A stretch of 64,000 bases of DNA from Massilia sp. BJB1822 (lineage in GTDB: Bacteria; Pseudomonadota; Gammaproteobacteria; Burkholderiales; Burkholderiaceae_D), in assembly GCF_013369485.1 (NCBI RefSeq), contig NZ_JABWEB010000001.1, positions 744,001 through 808,000 of the forward strand, written 5' to 3'. Below, in pieces: positions 9,685 to 18,847 of the stretch. The notes under the pieces are model-generated. The model made no database searches. It saw nothing but the letters and a program-made list of their open reading frames with translations, and was not told the origin of the DNA. Numbering within the stretch: position 1 is the first letter of the stretch; every line of letters begins with the position of its first letter. The translations under genes and the position numbers were made by a program.

Positions 9685-10131
9685 ATGAAAAACCTGAAGC
9701 ACCGTACCGTCCGCCGCGCGCGCGGCTTCACCCTGATCGAAATCATGGTGGTTGTCGTCATCATGGGCGTGCTGGCCGCTCTGGTCGTGCCCAAGCTGCT
9801 GAGCCGCACCAGCGAATCGAAAGTGGCCGCGGCCAAGGTCGATATCGCCACCATCATGCAGTCGCTCAAGCTCTATAAGCTGGATAACAGCCGCTATCCG
9901 ACCACCGAGCAAGGCTTGCAGGCGCTGCTCACCAAGCCTACTGCCGGCCCGGCCGCGAATGGCTGGAAAGCCGGCGGCTATCTGGAAAAAATGCCGAAAG
10001 ACCCTTGGGGCAACCCTTACCAGTTCCTGTCCCCCGGCGTGAAAGGCGAGATCGACGTGTTCTCGCTGGGCGCCGACGGCCAGCCTGGCGGTGCCGGCGA
10101 AGACGCCGACATCGGCTCCTGGGACAACTGA
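9685..10131 (+). CDS. gspG: Type II secretion major pseudopilin GspG
   Basis: Main subunit of the T2SS pseudopilus, 148 residues. The prepilin peptidase site is RGFTLIEIMVV, with cleavage after Gly and Glu at position 5 of the mature chain. The conserved GspG C-terminal half is present, with YPTTEQGLQALLTKP, LPKDPWG-like MPKDPWGNPYQ and a calcium-binding end DADIGSWDN. I chose the ATG at 9685 since it gives the normal short leader; upstream in-frame codons would extend it unusually. A TATACT box at 9633-9638 is a possible -10 for the operon, but I see no good -35 partner. It is the first gene of the gsp operon. Confidence 0.97.
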   Translation: MKNLKHRTVRRARGFTLIEIMVVVVIMGVLAALVVPKLLSRTSESKVAAAKVDIATIMQSLKLYKLDNSRYPTTEQGLQALLTKPTAGPAANGWKAGGYLEKMPKDPWGNPYQFLSPGVKGEIDVFSLGADGQPGGAGEDADIGSWDN

Positions 10132-10143
10132 TCCCCGACGGCC

Positions 10144-10608
10144 ATGGCGAACCGCCAGCGAGGCTTTACCCTGATCGAGCTGCTGGTGGTGATGGTCATC
10201 CTCGGCATCACGCTCGGTCTGGTGTCGCTGAACGCGGCGCCCAGCCTGCGCCAGAACATGGAGCAGGAGGCGCAGCGCGTCGCCTTGCTGCTGCAGCTGG
10301 CGCGCGACGAAGCCATCGTGCGCAACCGTCCCATCGCCTTCGAGGCCAGCCAGGAGAGCTACCGCTTCCTGGTGCGCAATGAGCGCAGCTGGGAGCCGCT
10401 GGCCCAGGACGATATGCTGCGCGAGCGCCAGTTCAAATTCAGTCCCATGACCCTGCTGCTCGATCCGCCTACCAATCTGCCCGGCTCGAATCTGCGCGTC
10501 GTTTTCGGCCGCGAGCCGGTGGACAAGCCCTTCGTGCTGACCTTCGTCAACGGCGACGCCAGCGTCGCCATCCGCGCCGACGGCATCGGCCATTTCACCG
10601 TTGAATAA
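10144..10608 (+). CDS. gspH: Type II secretion minor pseudopilin GspH
   Basis: A 154-residue minor pseudopilin. The prepilin site RGFTLIELLVVMVILGITLG lies 6 residues from the ATG, and a hydrophobic helix follows. The mature part shows the GspH pattern (LLLQLARDEAIVRNRPIAFE and a C-terminal beta domain). It sits between gspG and gspI, the canonical order, with 12 nt to gspG. It is expected to form part of the tip complex and is processed by a prepilin peptidase, which is not in this window. Confidence 0.93.
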   Translation: MANRQRGFTLIELLVVMVILGITLGLVSLNAAPSLRQNMEQEAQRVALLLQLARDEAIVRNRPIAFEASQESYRFLVRNERSWEPLAQDDMLRERQFKFSPMTLLLDPPTNLPGSNLRVVFGREPVDKPFVLTFVNGDASVAIRADGIGHFTVE

Positions 10609-10609
10609 G

Positions 10610-10996
10610 ATGCGCGCCTTCCGCCCCCGGTCTGCCGCGCGCGGCTTCACCCTGCTGGAAGTGCTGGTGGCGCTGGCCATCGTCGTCACCGCGCTGGGCG
10701 CCTCGCTGCGCGCCATCGGCAGCCTGACCCAGAACAGCGACGGCCTGCGCTCGGCCATGATGGCCACCTGGTCGGCCGAGAACCGCCTGGTGCAGATCCG
10801 CCTGGGCAAGGTCTTTCCCGCCGTCGGCAAGACCAGCTTCGAATGCCCGCAGGGCGATCTGCAGCTGAGCTGCGTGGAAGAGGTGATCGCCAGTCCCAAT
10901 CCGCTGCTGCGCCGGGTCGAGGTCAGCGTGTATGACATCCGCCAGCCCGAGCGCCGCATCATCAAGCTGGTGCAACTGGTGATGAGGGAGCTTTGA
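10610..10996 (+). CDS. gspI: Type II secretion minor pseudopilin GspI
   Basis: A 128-residue tip-complex pseudopilin. After a short basic leader the cleavage motif ARGFTLLEVLVALAIV is followed by the GspI signature (LTQNSDGLRSAMMATWSAENRL, then FECPQGDLQLSCVEEV with two cysteines that probably form a disulfide). The ATG at 10610 lies 1 nt after the gspH stop; a TTG at 10601 overlapping gspH is an alternative start that adds three residues. Its end overlaps gspJ by one nucleotide (TGATG), which implies translational coupling. Confidence 0.93.
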   Translation: MRAFRPRSAARGFTLLEVLVALAIVVTALGASLRAIGSLTQNSDGLRSAMMATWSAENRLVQIRLGKVFPAVGKTSFECPQGDLQLSCVEEVIASPNPLLRRVEVSVYDIRQPERRIIKLVQLVMREL

Positions 10997-11655
10997 TGGC
11001 GCGCCGCTTCTCCCGCTCCGGTTTCACCCTGGTCGAGCTGCTGGTGGCGATCGCCGTGCTGGCCATCGTGGCGGTGCTGGGCTGGCGTGGCCTGGACGGC
11101 ATTGTGCGCTCGCGCCAAACCCTGACCGGGCAGATGGAACAGGCGCGCGGCATGCAGCTGGCCTTCGCCCAGATGGAGAGCGACCTGGAACAACTGGCCA
11201 GCAAGGAGCTGCTGCAGCAGCGCGAAAACCTGGTGGCCGACAGCGAAGGACTGACCCTGGTGCGCACCTCGTCGCCGGAAAATGCGGCGACGCAGATGAT
11301 GGTGGTGGCTTACCGCCTGCGCGACGGCGTGCTGACGCGGCGCGAATCGCGCGGCACGCGCGACCTGGCCCAGCTCGACGCGCTGTGGCAGGCCAGCGTC
11401 GGCCATGCCGATACCACGCCCGGTATCGCTCTGCAGTCCGAGGTGCAGTCGCTGGCGGTGCGGGTGTGGGAGGCCGGCAACTGGCGCGCGCTGGGCAGTG
11501 GCCAGGCTGCCAATTCCGGCGGCTCAGGCGGTGGGGGTGGCCCAGGTGGCGTTACGCCTCCCGCGCAGGTCGGTCCCGAAGGCCTGGAAATCGCGCTGCG
11601 GTTGAATAATCTGCCGAATACCTTGGTCAAAGTCTTCCTGCTGGGAGCCAAATGA
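10996..11655 (+). CDS. gspJ: Type II secretion minor pseudopilin GspJ
   Basis: A 219-residue tip-complex pseudopilin. The prepilin motif SGFTLVELLVAIAVLAIV is near the N-terminus, followed by the GspJ pattern WRGLDGIVRSRQTL and a beta-rich domain. Near the C-terminus a glycine-rich insert (about residues 172-190, GGSGGGGGPGG) with a following VTPPAQ stretch interrupts the domain before the last strands; this looks like a flexible linker absent from standard GspJ. The ATG overlaps the gspI stop, and the end overlaps gspK by 4 nt. Confidence 0.92.
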   Translation: MARRFSRSGFTLVELLVAIAVLAIVAVLGWRGLDGIVRSRQTLTGQMEQARGMQLAFAQMESDLEQLASKELLQQRENLVADSEGLTLVRTSSPENAATQMMVVAYRLRDGVLTRRESRGTRDLAQLDALWQASVGHADTTPGIALQSEVQSLAVRVWEAGNWRALGSGQAANSGGSGGGGGPGGVTPPAQVGPEGLEIALRLNNLPNTLVKVFLLGAK

Positions 11656-12623
11656 GGATGCCGCGCCTTTCCCGCCAGCGCGGCGTGGCCGTGGTTACGG
11701 CCTTGCTGCTGACCACCCTTGCCGTGACCATCGTCGCCAGCCTGTTCTGGCAGCAGCAGGTGCAGGTGCGGTCGATGGAAAACCAGCGCCTGCACCTGCA
11801 GACGCGCTGGATTCTGCGCGGAGCCCTGGATTGGGCGCGCCTGATCCTGCGCCAGGATGGCCTGGACAACCGGGGAGCGGTCACCTTGAACGGGGTCTGG
11901 GCCACGCCCTTGGCCGAAACCCGCCTCGATCAGTACGTGGAACGCGAGCGCCTGCAGAACGAAAGCTACGATGCCAGCCTGTCGGGGCAGATTCAGGACG
12001 CCCAGTCGCGTTACAATCTGATTAATCTTGCCGATAAAAATACGCCTGGCCAGAAAAAGAAGGAAGAGCTGCAGATGTTCACGCAGCTGCTGGTGAACTT
12101 GCAGTTGAATCCCAGTCTGGCGCCCTTGATCGCCGATTATGTGGCGCAGTCGCAGGCCATCAGCGGCACCCCGAACCAGCCTTTGAGCGGAAACGGCGAA
12201 GAGCCGATGCCGCTGATGCGGGTGGAGGATCTGCTGGCGGTGAAGGGCATCGATGCGAATACCGTGGAAAAGCTGCGCGATTTTGTCATCGTGCTGCCGG
12301 TGCAGACGCCGCTCAATGTGAACACCGCGCCGGCCGAGCTGCTGGCGGCGCTGGTTCCGGATGCTACGGTGTCGCACGCAAAGGCCTGGGTGGAATTCCG
12401 CAAGCGGACGCCGTTTGCCGATAAGGAAGGGTTTGATCGGTACTTGAAAGAATCAATGCCGGACAAAGTCGTTGCGGCGGCGCACGACGCCAAAAGTACC
12501 TACTTCCTGGTGCAAAGCCGCATCTTGCTGGACCGCGCAGCGCTGAACGCCCAGACGCTGATCTTCCGCGAAGACCAGAATAAGGGCTGGCGCGCATCGG
12601 TGGTCTGGACTAGGGAATATTGA
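11652..12623 (+). CDS. gspK: Type II secretion minor pseudopilin GspK
   Basis: Large tip pseudopilin of 323 residues. The leader ends with QRGVAVVTALLLTTLAVTIV, lacking the position-5 glutamate, as is normal for GspK. The motifs LQTRWILRGALDWARLIL and SRYNLINL, and the helix-hairpin-helix like LNVNTAPAELLAALVP segment, are family hallmarks. The start overlaps gspJ (ATGA). An alternative ATG lies two codons downstream. With GspI and GspJ it should cap the pseudopilus. Confidence 0.94.
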   Translation: MRMPRLSRQRGVAVVTALLLTTLAVTIVASLFWQQQVQVRSMENQRLHLQTRWILRGALDWARLILRQDGLDNRGAVTLNGVWATPLAETRLDQYVERERLQNESYDASLSGQIQDAQSRYNLINLADKNTPGQKKKEELQMFTQLLVNLQLNPSLAPLIADYVAQSQAISGTPNQPLSGNGEEPMPLMRVEDLLAVKGIDANTVEKLRDFVIVLPVQTPLNVNTAPAELLAALVPDATVSHAKAWVEFRKRTPFADKEGFDRYLKESMPDKVVAAAHDAKSTYFLVQSRILLDRAALNAQTLIFREDQNKGWRASVVWTREY

Positions 12624-12656
12624 GAGCAGGGCAGCAATCAACGAAAGCGAGATTCT

Positions 12657-13889
12657 TTGACAACTCTATACATACGCTATCCGGCCCGCGGCGCCGCCGA
12701 CAGCGGCGCGCTGCACAACTGCCAGTTCGCGCTGGTGGGCGAGGGCGGCAATGTGATGCAGCAGGGCGCGGGCGCGCCCGGCAACCTGGCCAGCGTGGTG
12801 GCCGGCGCGCGCCGCGTGGTGCTGCTACTGGCCGCTTCCGACGTCAGCCTGCTGCGCGTGAAAGTGCCGCCGCTGAGCGGCGCGCGCCTGAAAGCGGCCT
12901 TGCCCGGCCTGGTCGAAGAACAGGTGCTGGGCGACCCGGCCGATTGCGCATTGGCGATTGCCCCGGCCCAGGCCGAGGAAAGCGAACGCACCGTGGCCGT
13001 GGCGCAGCGCGCCTGGCTGGACGTGCTGGTGCAGGCCGTGGTGGCCCAGGGCGCACACAGCGTCTCGGCCCTGCCTGCCCAGCTTTGCCTGCCCCTGGAG
13101 CCAGGCGCCGTCTCGGCCGCGCTGACCCCGGCCGACGGCGCGCTGGAGCTGGCGCTGCGCCAGTCCCAATACCAGGGACTGGGCATGACCGTCGCCATCG
13201 ACGCCGACAGCGCCCTGCACACCCTGCGCGCCTTGGCCGGTGATACTCCGATCACCCTGTATCTGCCGGCCGCCCTGCGCGCCCAGTACGAGCCGCTGCT
13301 GGCCAACCATCCCGGCATCACGCTGGAAGAAGAGCACTGGGCGCACTGGATCGCCGCCGCGCGCGGCCTGCAGATCGACCTGGCGGTCGGCCTGTCTGCC
13401 CTGAGCGGCACCCAGGCGCGCAAATGGCAGCGCTGGCGCTGGCCGCTGCGCTTTGCCGCGCTGGCCGTGCTGGTGAATGTGGCGGGCATGAATATCGAGT
13501 GGCTGCGCCTGAAGCGCGAGGCCGATTCCGTGCGCCAGGCCATGACCCAGACCTTCCGCGCCGCCTATCCGAAAGAGGCGGTGATCCTCGACCCGGCGGC
13601 CCAGATGCGCAAGAACATCGCGCTGGCCAAGGCCAATAGCGGCGAAGTCGCGCCGGACGAGTTCACCGCCCTCAGCGCCGCCTTCGGCGAAGCGCTGGCC
13701 GGCCTGGCGCGCCACGATATCGCCGCCAGCATCGAATACCGCGAACGCAGCCTGACCGTCAAACTCAAGCCGGACAGCGTGGACGCCAACGGCCTGGCCC
13801 AGGTCAAGGCCGCGCTGGCCGGGCGCAAACTGGCGCTGACCGAAACCGCGCCAGGCATCTGGAAGATCAGCGCGGGAGGAAAATCATGA
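12657..13889 (+). CDS. gspL: Type II secretion inner-membrane protein GspL
   Basis: Inner-membrane platform protein of 410 residues that links GspE to GspM. The N-terminal ~250 residues form the cytoplasmic actin-like domain (MTTLYIRYPARG..., LPGLVEEQVLGDP, QAVVAQGAHSVSALPAQ). A transmembrane segment lies near residues 260-280 (RFAALAVLVNVAGMNIEWL), followed by a periplasmic ferredoxin-like domain. Translation appears to start at a TTG at 12657, the first start in frame after the 33-nt gap from gspK. The end overlaps gspM by 4 nt. Confidence 0.92.
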   Translation: MTTLYIRYPARGAADSGALHNCQFALVGEGGNVMQQGAGAPGNLASVVAGARRVVLLLAASDVSLLRVKVPPLSGARLKAALPGLVEEQVLGDPADCALAIAPAQAEESERTVAVAQRAWLDVLVQAVVAQGAHSVSALPAQLCLPLEPGAVSAALTPADGALELALRQSQYQGLGMTVAIDADSALHTLRALAGDTPITLYLPAALRAQYEPLLANHPGITLEEEHWAHWIAAARGLQIDLAVGLSALSGTQARKWQRWRWPLRFAALAVLVNVAGMNIEWLRLKREADSVRQAMTQTFRAAYPKEAVILDPAAQMRKNIALAKANSGEVAPDEFTALSAAFGEALAGLARHDIAASIEYRERSLTVKLKPDSVDANGLAQVKAALAGRKLALTETAPGIWKISAGGKS

Positions 13890-14404
13890 GTTCATTGCGC
13901 ACTAGCCTGGCCCAGTACCAAACGCGGGCCAGCGAGTTCTGGAATGCGCGCACCGAGCAGGAGCGCAAGCTGCTGGGCATCGGCGGCGCGGTGGTGGGCC
14001 TGGCCCTGTTTTACGTCCTGCTGATCGACCCGGCCCTGAGCGGCCGCGCGAAACTCAATAAGGAACTGCCCGAGCTGCGCCAGCAGGCCGCCGAGCTGCA
14101 AGCCTTGGCGGTGGAAGCGGCGGCCCTGAACGGCCAGCCGTCCGTGCCGCCGCCGCCGATGTCGCGCGAAAGCATCAACAGCAGCCTGCAGGTGCGCGGC
14201 CTGACGGCGCAGAACGTGATGGTCACGGGCGAGTATGCCAAGCTGGAATTCAAGGGCGTGGCCTTTGCCGGCCTGGTGACCTGGCTGGATGCGGTGCGCC
14301 GCGAGAATCAGCTGACGGTGCAGGAAACCACGGTCACGGCGCAAAGCGCGGCCGGCATGGTGGATGCGGCGGTGACGCTGCATCAGAGCGGCGTGGCCCG
14401 ATGA
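13886..14404 (+). CDS. gspM: Type II secretion inner-membrane protein GspM
   Basis: A 172-residue bitopic inner-membrane protein that stabilises GspL. A short cytoplasmic N-terminus with the EFWNARTEQERKLL signature leads into one transmembrane helix (about residues 33-50, GIGGAVVGLALFYVLLI). The periplasmic part has a coiled region (LPELRQQAAELQALAVEA) and a ferredoxin-like domain. Both ends overlap neighbours through ATGA junctions, gspL upstream and gspN downstream. Confidence 0.92.
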   Translation: MSSLRTSLAQYQTRASEFWNARTEQERKLLGIGGAVVGLALFYVLLIDPALSGRAKLNKELPELRQQAAELQALAVEAAALNGQPSVPPPPMSRESINSSLQVRGLTAQNVMVTGEYAKLEFKGVAFAGLVTWLDAVRRENQLTVQETTVTAQSAAGMVDAAVTLHQSGVAR

Positions 14405-15174
14405 AGCGTCTGGTTTTATGGTTGCTGGCGGTGGGGCTGAGCGTGCTGGCGACGGTGCTGGCGTGCTTCCCGGCCAGCTGGGTGGCGCAGCTGGTGGAAG
14501 AGCAGAGTGGTGGACGTTTGACCTTGGGCGATGCGCAAGGTACGCTGTGGCGCGGTTCGGCCTTTATTGGCGGGGCGGCCAGCGGCAAGGGGGCGGTGAC
14601 GCCGCTGCTGCCGGGGCGCTTCAGCTGGAAGATTTCGCCGCTGGTGCTGTTTGGCAGTGTGGACCTGGTGCTGGAAAACCCGCAGGCCTTGAGCCAGCCG
14701 GTGAATTTCCGCGGCAGCTGGAAGCAGTGGCGGCTCAGCCCCGCCGCCCTGATCCTGCCGGCCGATGGCCTGGCCGGCCTGGGCGCGCCCCTGAACACCC
14801 TGGCGCCGAGCGGCCAGATGCGCCTGTCGTGGACGGCGCTGGAGCTGGCCTTGAATGGCCAGCAGCTGGCCGTGAACGGCCGCACCACGCTGGAGATGCA
14901 GGAGATGTCGTCGCGCCTGTCGCCGATCCGGCCGCTGGGCAGCTACCAGCTGGCGCTGGATTGGCAAGGCCAGAACGCCGGCCTGACACTGAGTTCCGTC
15001 AAAGGACCGCTGCTGTTGAGCGGTTCCGGCAGCCTGAATCAGGGCCGCCTGCAATTTTCCGGTCAGGCCGAAGCGGCCGGCGGATATGAAGAAACCCTGG
15101 GCAATCTGCTTAACCTTCTGGGCCAGCGCCGTATGGTTGGCGGTAAAAACATCATCGCATTAGAGTTCAGATAA
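14401..15174 (+). CDS. gspN: Type II secretion protein GspN
   Basis: A 257-residue T2SS accessory protein with one N-terminal membrane helix (LVLWLLAVGLSVLATVLACF) and a long beta-rich periplasmic part with the LTLGDAQGTLWRGSA pattern diagnostic of this family. GspN is absent from many T2SS systems but usual in Burkholderiales; its role is not settled and it resembles AsmA/lipid-transport beta folds. It overlaps gspM by 4 nt and lies 2 nt before gspD. Confidence 0.9.
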   Translation: MKRLVLWLLAVGLSVLATVLACFPASWVAQLVEEQSGGRLTLGDAQGTLWRGSAFIGGAASGKGAVTPLLPGRFSWKISPLVLFGSVDLVLENPQALSQPVNFRGSWKQWRLSPAALILPADGLAGLGAPLNTLAPSGQMRLSWTALELALNGQQLAVNGRTTLEMQEMSSRLSPIRPLGSYQLALDWQGQNAGLTLSSVKGPLLLSGSGSLNQGRLQFSGQAEAAGGYEETLGNLLNLLGQRRMVGGKNIIALEFR

Positions 15175-15176
15175 AA

Positions 15177-17423
15177 ATGAAAAAACAGTCTGCTAGCAAA
15201 CACACCATTCCTGCCCTGCGCCGCCTGAGTGCTGCCGTGCTGCTGTGCTGCGCGATGGCGCCCGCCGTGGCGCCGGCATGGGCCGCCCCCAACGATGAGG
15301 CGGCGCTGAACTTCGTCAATGCGGATATCGAGTCCGTCATCAAGGCGGTCGGCCACTACACCAATATCACCTTCCTGATCGACCCGCGCGTGAAGGGGAC
15401 GCTGACCCTGGTGTCGGAAAAGTCGATCAGCAAGTCGCAGGCATTCAGCCTGCTCACTTCCGCGCTGCGCCTGCAGGGCTTTGCCATCGTCAGCGGCGAC
15501 GGCTACGCCAAGGTGGTGCCGGAAGCGGAGGCCAAGCTGCAGGCCAGCCCGACCCAGATCGGCACCGGCGGCGCCGTGCTCAAAGGCGACCAGGTGGCGA
15601 CCCAGGTCTTCCACCTGAATTACGAGGCGGCCACCAATGTGGTGACGGTGCTGCGTCCCCTGATCACGCCCAATAACACCATCAACGCCAACCCAGGCAA
15701 CAACACCGTGGTCATCACCGACTACGCCGACAATCTGAAGCGCCTGTCCAAGATCATCGCCGCCCTCGACGCGCCGGCCGCCACCGACCTGGATGTGATC
15801 CCGGTGCGCCACGCCATCGCCAGCGACCTGGCGACCATGATCAACAAGTTGATGGAGCCGAGCGCCGGCTCCGGCGGCGACAGCGGCAAGGTCACCGTGC
15901 TGGCCGATCCGCGCACCAATTCCCTGGTGCTGCGGGCGCCGGGGGCGGCGCGCGCCAACCTGGCCAAGTCCCTGATCGCCAAGCTGGACCAGCCCACCAC
16001 GGAGCTGGGCAATGTGCACGTGGTCTATCTGAAGAACGCGGAGGCGGTGAAGCTGGCCGAAACCCTGCGCGCCGTGATGGCCGGCGACAGCTCGGCCGGC
16101 GGCCTGACCGGCAATGCCGCCAGCGCGGCGGGCAGCCTGTCGCAGCAAGGCAACCAGCAGGGACAGAACACGCAGGGCAGCAGCTTTAACCAGGGCGGCA
16201 GCGGCGGCACCGGCGGTCCGACCAACCCGGCCCTGACCGGCGGCGGCAACCGCAGCCAGGGTTCGACCGGCGGCGCCGGCTTCATCCAGGCCGACGCTTC
16301 GACCAACACCCTGATCATCACCGCGCCCGACGCGGTCTACCGCAATCTGCGCGCGGTGATCGACCAGCTCGACATGCGCCGCGCCCAGGTCTACATCGAA
16401 GCGCTGATCGTCGAGCTGAGCGCCGAGAAGGCGTCCGAATTCGGCGTGCAGTGGGTGGGCCTGAGCGGCAACGAGAAGAGCACCTACCGCATCGGCGGCC
16501 TGCAGTCCATGACTGCCGGCCCCAATAATCTGGCGACTTTGTATGCCGGCTCGCGCAGCGGCAAACTGGCCCCGCCCGGCAACGGCCTGACCATCGGCGT
16601 GTTCAAGCAACTGGCCGACGGCAAGCTGGGATTGGGCGCGGTGGCGCACTCGCTGGAAAACGACGGCAACGCCAACATTCTGTCCACACCGAATATGCTG
16701 ACCCTGGACAACGAGCTGGCCATGATCCGCGTCGGCCAGAACGTGCCGATCCTGACCGGCCAGTTCACCACTTCCTCCGGCACCAATAACAACCCGTTCC
16801 AGACGATTGACCGCAAGGATATCGGCGTGACGCTGAAAGTGCGGCCGCAGATTTCCGAAGGCGGCACCGTCAAGCTGGCCATCTACCATGAGACTTCCTC
16901 GGTGGACGCCTCGGCGCCGGTCACCAATGGCCTGACGCTCAACACGCGCACCCTGGAAAACAATGTGATCGCCGATGACGGCCAGATCATCGTGCTGGGT
17001 GGCCTGATCGAAGACAAGACCAACGACAATGTGGAGAAGGTGCGCGGCCTGGGCGACATCCCCGTGATCGGCAATCTGTTCAAGTACCAGAACCGCGGCC
17101 GCAAGAAGACCAATCTGATGATCTTCCTGCGTCCGGTGGTGGTGCGCAGCCGCGAGCAGAGCATCAGCCTGACCACCGACCGCTACGACTATATGCGCAC
17201 CTCGGAGCAGGAATACAAGCCGAACGACACGCCGCTGCTGAAGGACGTCGGCCGTCCGCTGCTGCCGGTGCTGCAGAACGGCCAGCCGGCCGCCGGCCAG
17301 GGCATGCTGGCCTCGCCGGTGCCGCCCCTGCCGCCGCAGCCGCAGCGCGGCAACGTCGCGCCTGGCGCCGCCGTGCCGGTCGCCCAGCCGGCCACTCCAA
17401 CCGACGCGGACCAGCGCAAATAA
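15177..17423 (+). CDS. gspD: Type II secretion outer-membrane secretin GspD
   Basis: Forms the 15-fold outer-membrane channel. The 748-residue product has a signal peptide (ending near PAWAAP), the N0 domain ([30 protein letters not shown]), N1-N3 repeats to about residue 400, a glycine/serine/glutamine-rich loop in N3 (about 315-365), and the secretin barrel with the conserved [12 protein letters not shown] gate motif. The C-terminal region is proline-rich and holds no clear pilotin-binding S domain. Two nucleotides separate it from gspN, and its stop overlaps the gspE start. Confidence 0.97.
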   Translation: MKKQSASKHTIPALRRLSAAVLLCCAMAPAVAPAWAAPNDEAALNFVNADIESVIKAVGHYTNITFLIDPRVKGTLTLVSEKSISKSQAFSLLTSALRLQGFAIVSGDGYAKVVPEAEAKLQASPTQIGTGGAVLKGDQVATQVFHLNYEAATNVVTVLRPLITPNNTINANPGNNTVVITDYADNLKRLSKIIAALDAPAATDLDVIPVRHAIASDLATMINKLMEPSAGSGGDSGKVTVLADPRTNSLVLRAPGAARANLAKSLIAKLDQPTTELGNVHVVYLKNAEAVKLAETLRAVMAGDSSAGGLTGNAASAAGSLSQQGNQQGQNTQGSSFNQGGSGGTGGPTNPALTGGGNRSQGSTGGAGFIQADASTNTLIITAPDAVYRNLRAVIDQLDMRRAQVYIEALIVELSAEKASEFGVQWVGLSGNEKSTYRIGGLQSMTAGPNNLATLYAGSRSGKLAPPGNGLTIGVFKQLADGKLGLGAVAHSLENDGNANILSTPNMLTLDNELAMIRVGQNVPILTGQFTTSSGTNNNPFQTIDRKDIGVTLKVRPQISEGGTVKLAIYHETSSVDASAPVTNGLTLNTRTLENNVIADDGQIIVLGGLIEDKTNDNVEKVRGLGDIPVIGNLFKYQNRGRKKTNLMIFLRPVVVRSREQSISLTTDRYDYMRTSEQEYKPNDTPLLKDVGRPLLPVLQNGQPAAGQGMLASPVPPLPPQPQRGNVAPGAAVPVAQPATPTDADQRK

Positions 17424-18844
17424 TGAGCAACCTCCTGCCTTTCGCCTTCGCCCGCGACTTCCTGCTGCTGGCCCGGCCCGGCGAGGAAGCCGAGCACACG
17501 GTCGATGTGCTGGTGTGCGGCGCCACCGCGCCGGCCGCCATCGCCGAAGTGTCGCGCCGCTTCGGCCGCATCCGCATCAAGACCCTGCCGCGCGCCGATC
17601 TGGACGCCGCCATTGCCGGCGCCTATGCCGGCGCCGGCGGCGATGTTTCGCAAGTGGCCGACGAATTCGACGCCGACCTCGATCTGACCAAATTGCTGCA
17701 GGACGTGCCGGCCATCGAGGACTTGCTGGAATCCTCGGACGATGCGCCCGTGATCCGCATGATCAACGCGCTGCTGACGCAAGCGCTGCGCGACGGCGCC
17801 TCGGACATCCACATCGAGCCTTTCGAGCAGACCTCGGTGGTGCGCTTCCGCGTCGACGGCGCCCTGCGCGACATCGTGCGGCCGCGCAAGGCCATCCACG
17901 GCTCGCTGATCTCGCGCATCAAGATCATGGCCCAGCTGGACATCGCCGAAAAGCGCCTGCCGCAGGACGGCCGCATCACCCTGCGCGTGGGCGGCAAGCC
18001 GGTCGACGTGCGCGTCTCCACGCTGCCGACCGGCCACGGCGAACGCGCCGTGCTGCGTCTGCTGGACAAGGAAGCGGGCCGTCTCGACCTGCAGCATCTG
18101 GGCATGAGCGACGGCATGCTGGGCCAGTTCAACGGCCTGCTCAAGCAGCCGCACGGCATCGTGCTGGTGACCGGGCCGACCGGCTCCGGCAAGACCACCA
18201 CCTTGTACGCCGCCCTGTCGCTGCTGAATTCCAGCACCACCAATATCATGACGGTGGAAGACCCGGTGGAGTACGACCTGCCCGGCGTCGGCCAGACCCA
18301 GGTCAACGCCCGCATCGACATGACCTTCGCCAAGGCCTTGCGCGCCATCCTGCGCCAGGATCCGGACGTGATCATGATCGGCGAGATCCGCGACCTGGAA
18401 ACGGCGCAGATCGCGGTGCAGGCTTCGCTCACCGGCCACTTGGTGCTGGCCACCCTGCACACCAACGATTCGGCCGCCGCCGTCACCCGTCTGCTGGACA
18501 TGGGCATCGAACCCTTCCTGCTCTCGTCCTCGCTGCTGGGCGTGCTGGCCCAGCGCCTGGTGCGCAAGCTGTGCGGCGCCTGCAAGAGCTTCGAGCATGG
18601 TGAATGGCGCGCCGTCGGCTGCGAGCAGTGCGGCAACACGGGTTACCAGGGCCGGGTCGGCATCTACGAGCTGCTGCAGACCACGGAGCAGATCCGCGCC
18701 CAGATCCACGACCGCTCGTCCGAGGCCGAGATCCGCACCGTGGCCCAGAACGACGGCATGCACACCATGCGCCAGGACGGCGAACGCTGGCTGGCGAACG
18801 GCACCACCACGCCGGCCGAGCTGCTGCGCGTTACCAAGGACTAA
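17423..18844 (+). CDS. gspE: Type II secretion ATPase GspE
   Basis: Cytoplasmic hexameric ATPase powering pseudopilus assembly, 473 residues. Walker [11 protein letters not shown] lies at about residues 251-260, the Asp box (TVEDPVEY), Walker B ([12 protein letters not shown]) and His box ([10 protein letters not shown]) follow. A tetracysteine zinc site is present as CGAC and CEQC, but the spacing between pairs is much shorter than the ~29 residues typical of GspE. The N-terminal N1E/N2E region is compact. The start overlaps gspD (TAATG). Confidence 0.97.
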   Translation: MSNLLPFAFARDFLLLARPGEEAEHTVDVLVCGATAPAAIAEVSRRFGRIRIKTLPRADLDAAIAGAYAGAGGDVSQVADEFDADLDLTKLLQDVPAIEDLLESSDDAPVIRMINALLTQALRDGASDIHIEPFEQTSVVRFRVDGALRDIVRPRKAIHGSLISRIKIMAQLDIAEKRLPQDGRITLRVGGKPVDVRVSTLPTGHGERAVLRLLDKEAGRLDLQHLGMSDGMLGQFNGLLKQPHGIVLVTGPTGSGKTTTLYAALSLLNSSTTNIMTVEDPVEYDLPGVGQTQVNARIDMTFAKALRAILRQDPDVIMIGEIRDLETAQIAVQASLTGHLVLATLHTNDSAAAVTRLLDMGIEPFLLSSSLLGVLAQRLVRKLCGACKSFEHGEWRAVGCEQCGNTGYQGRVGIYELLQTTEQIRAQIHDRSSEAEIRTVAQNDGMHTMRQDGERWLANGTTTPAELLRVTKD

Positions 18845-18847
18845 ACC

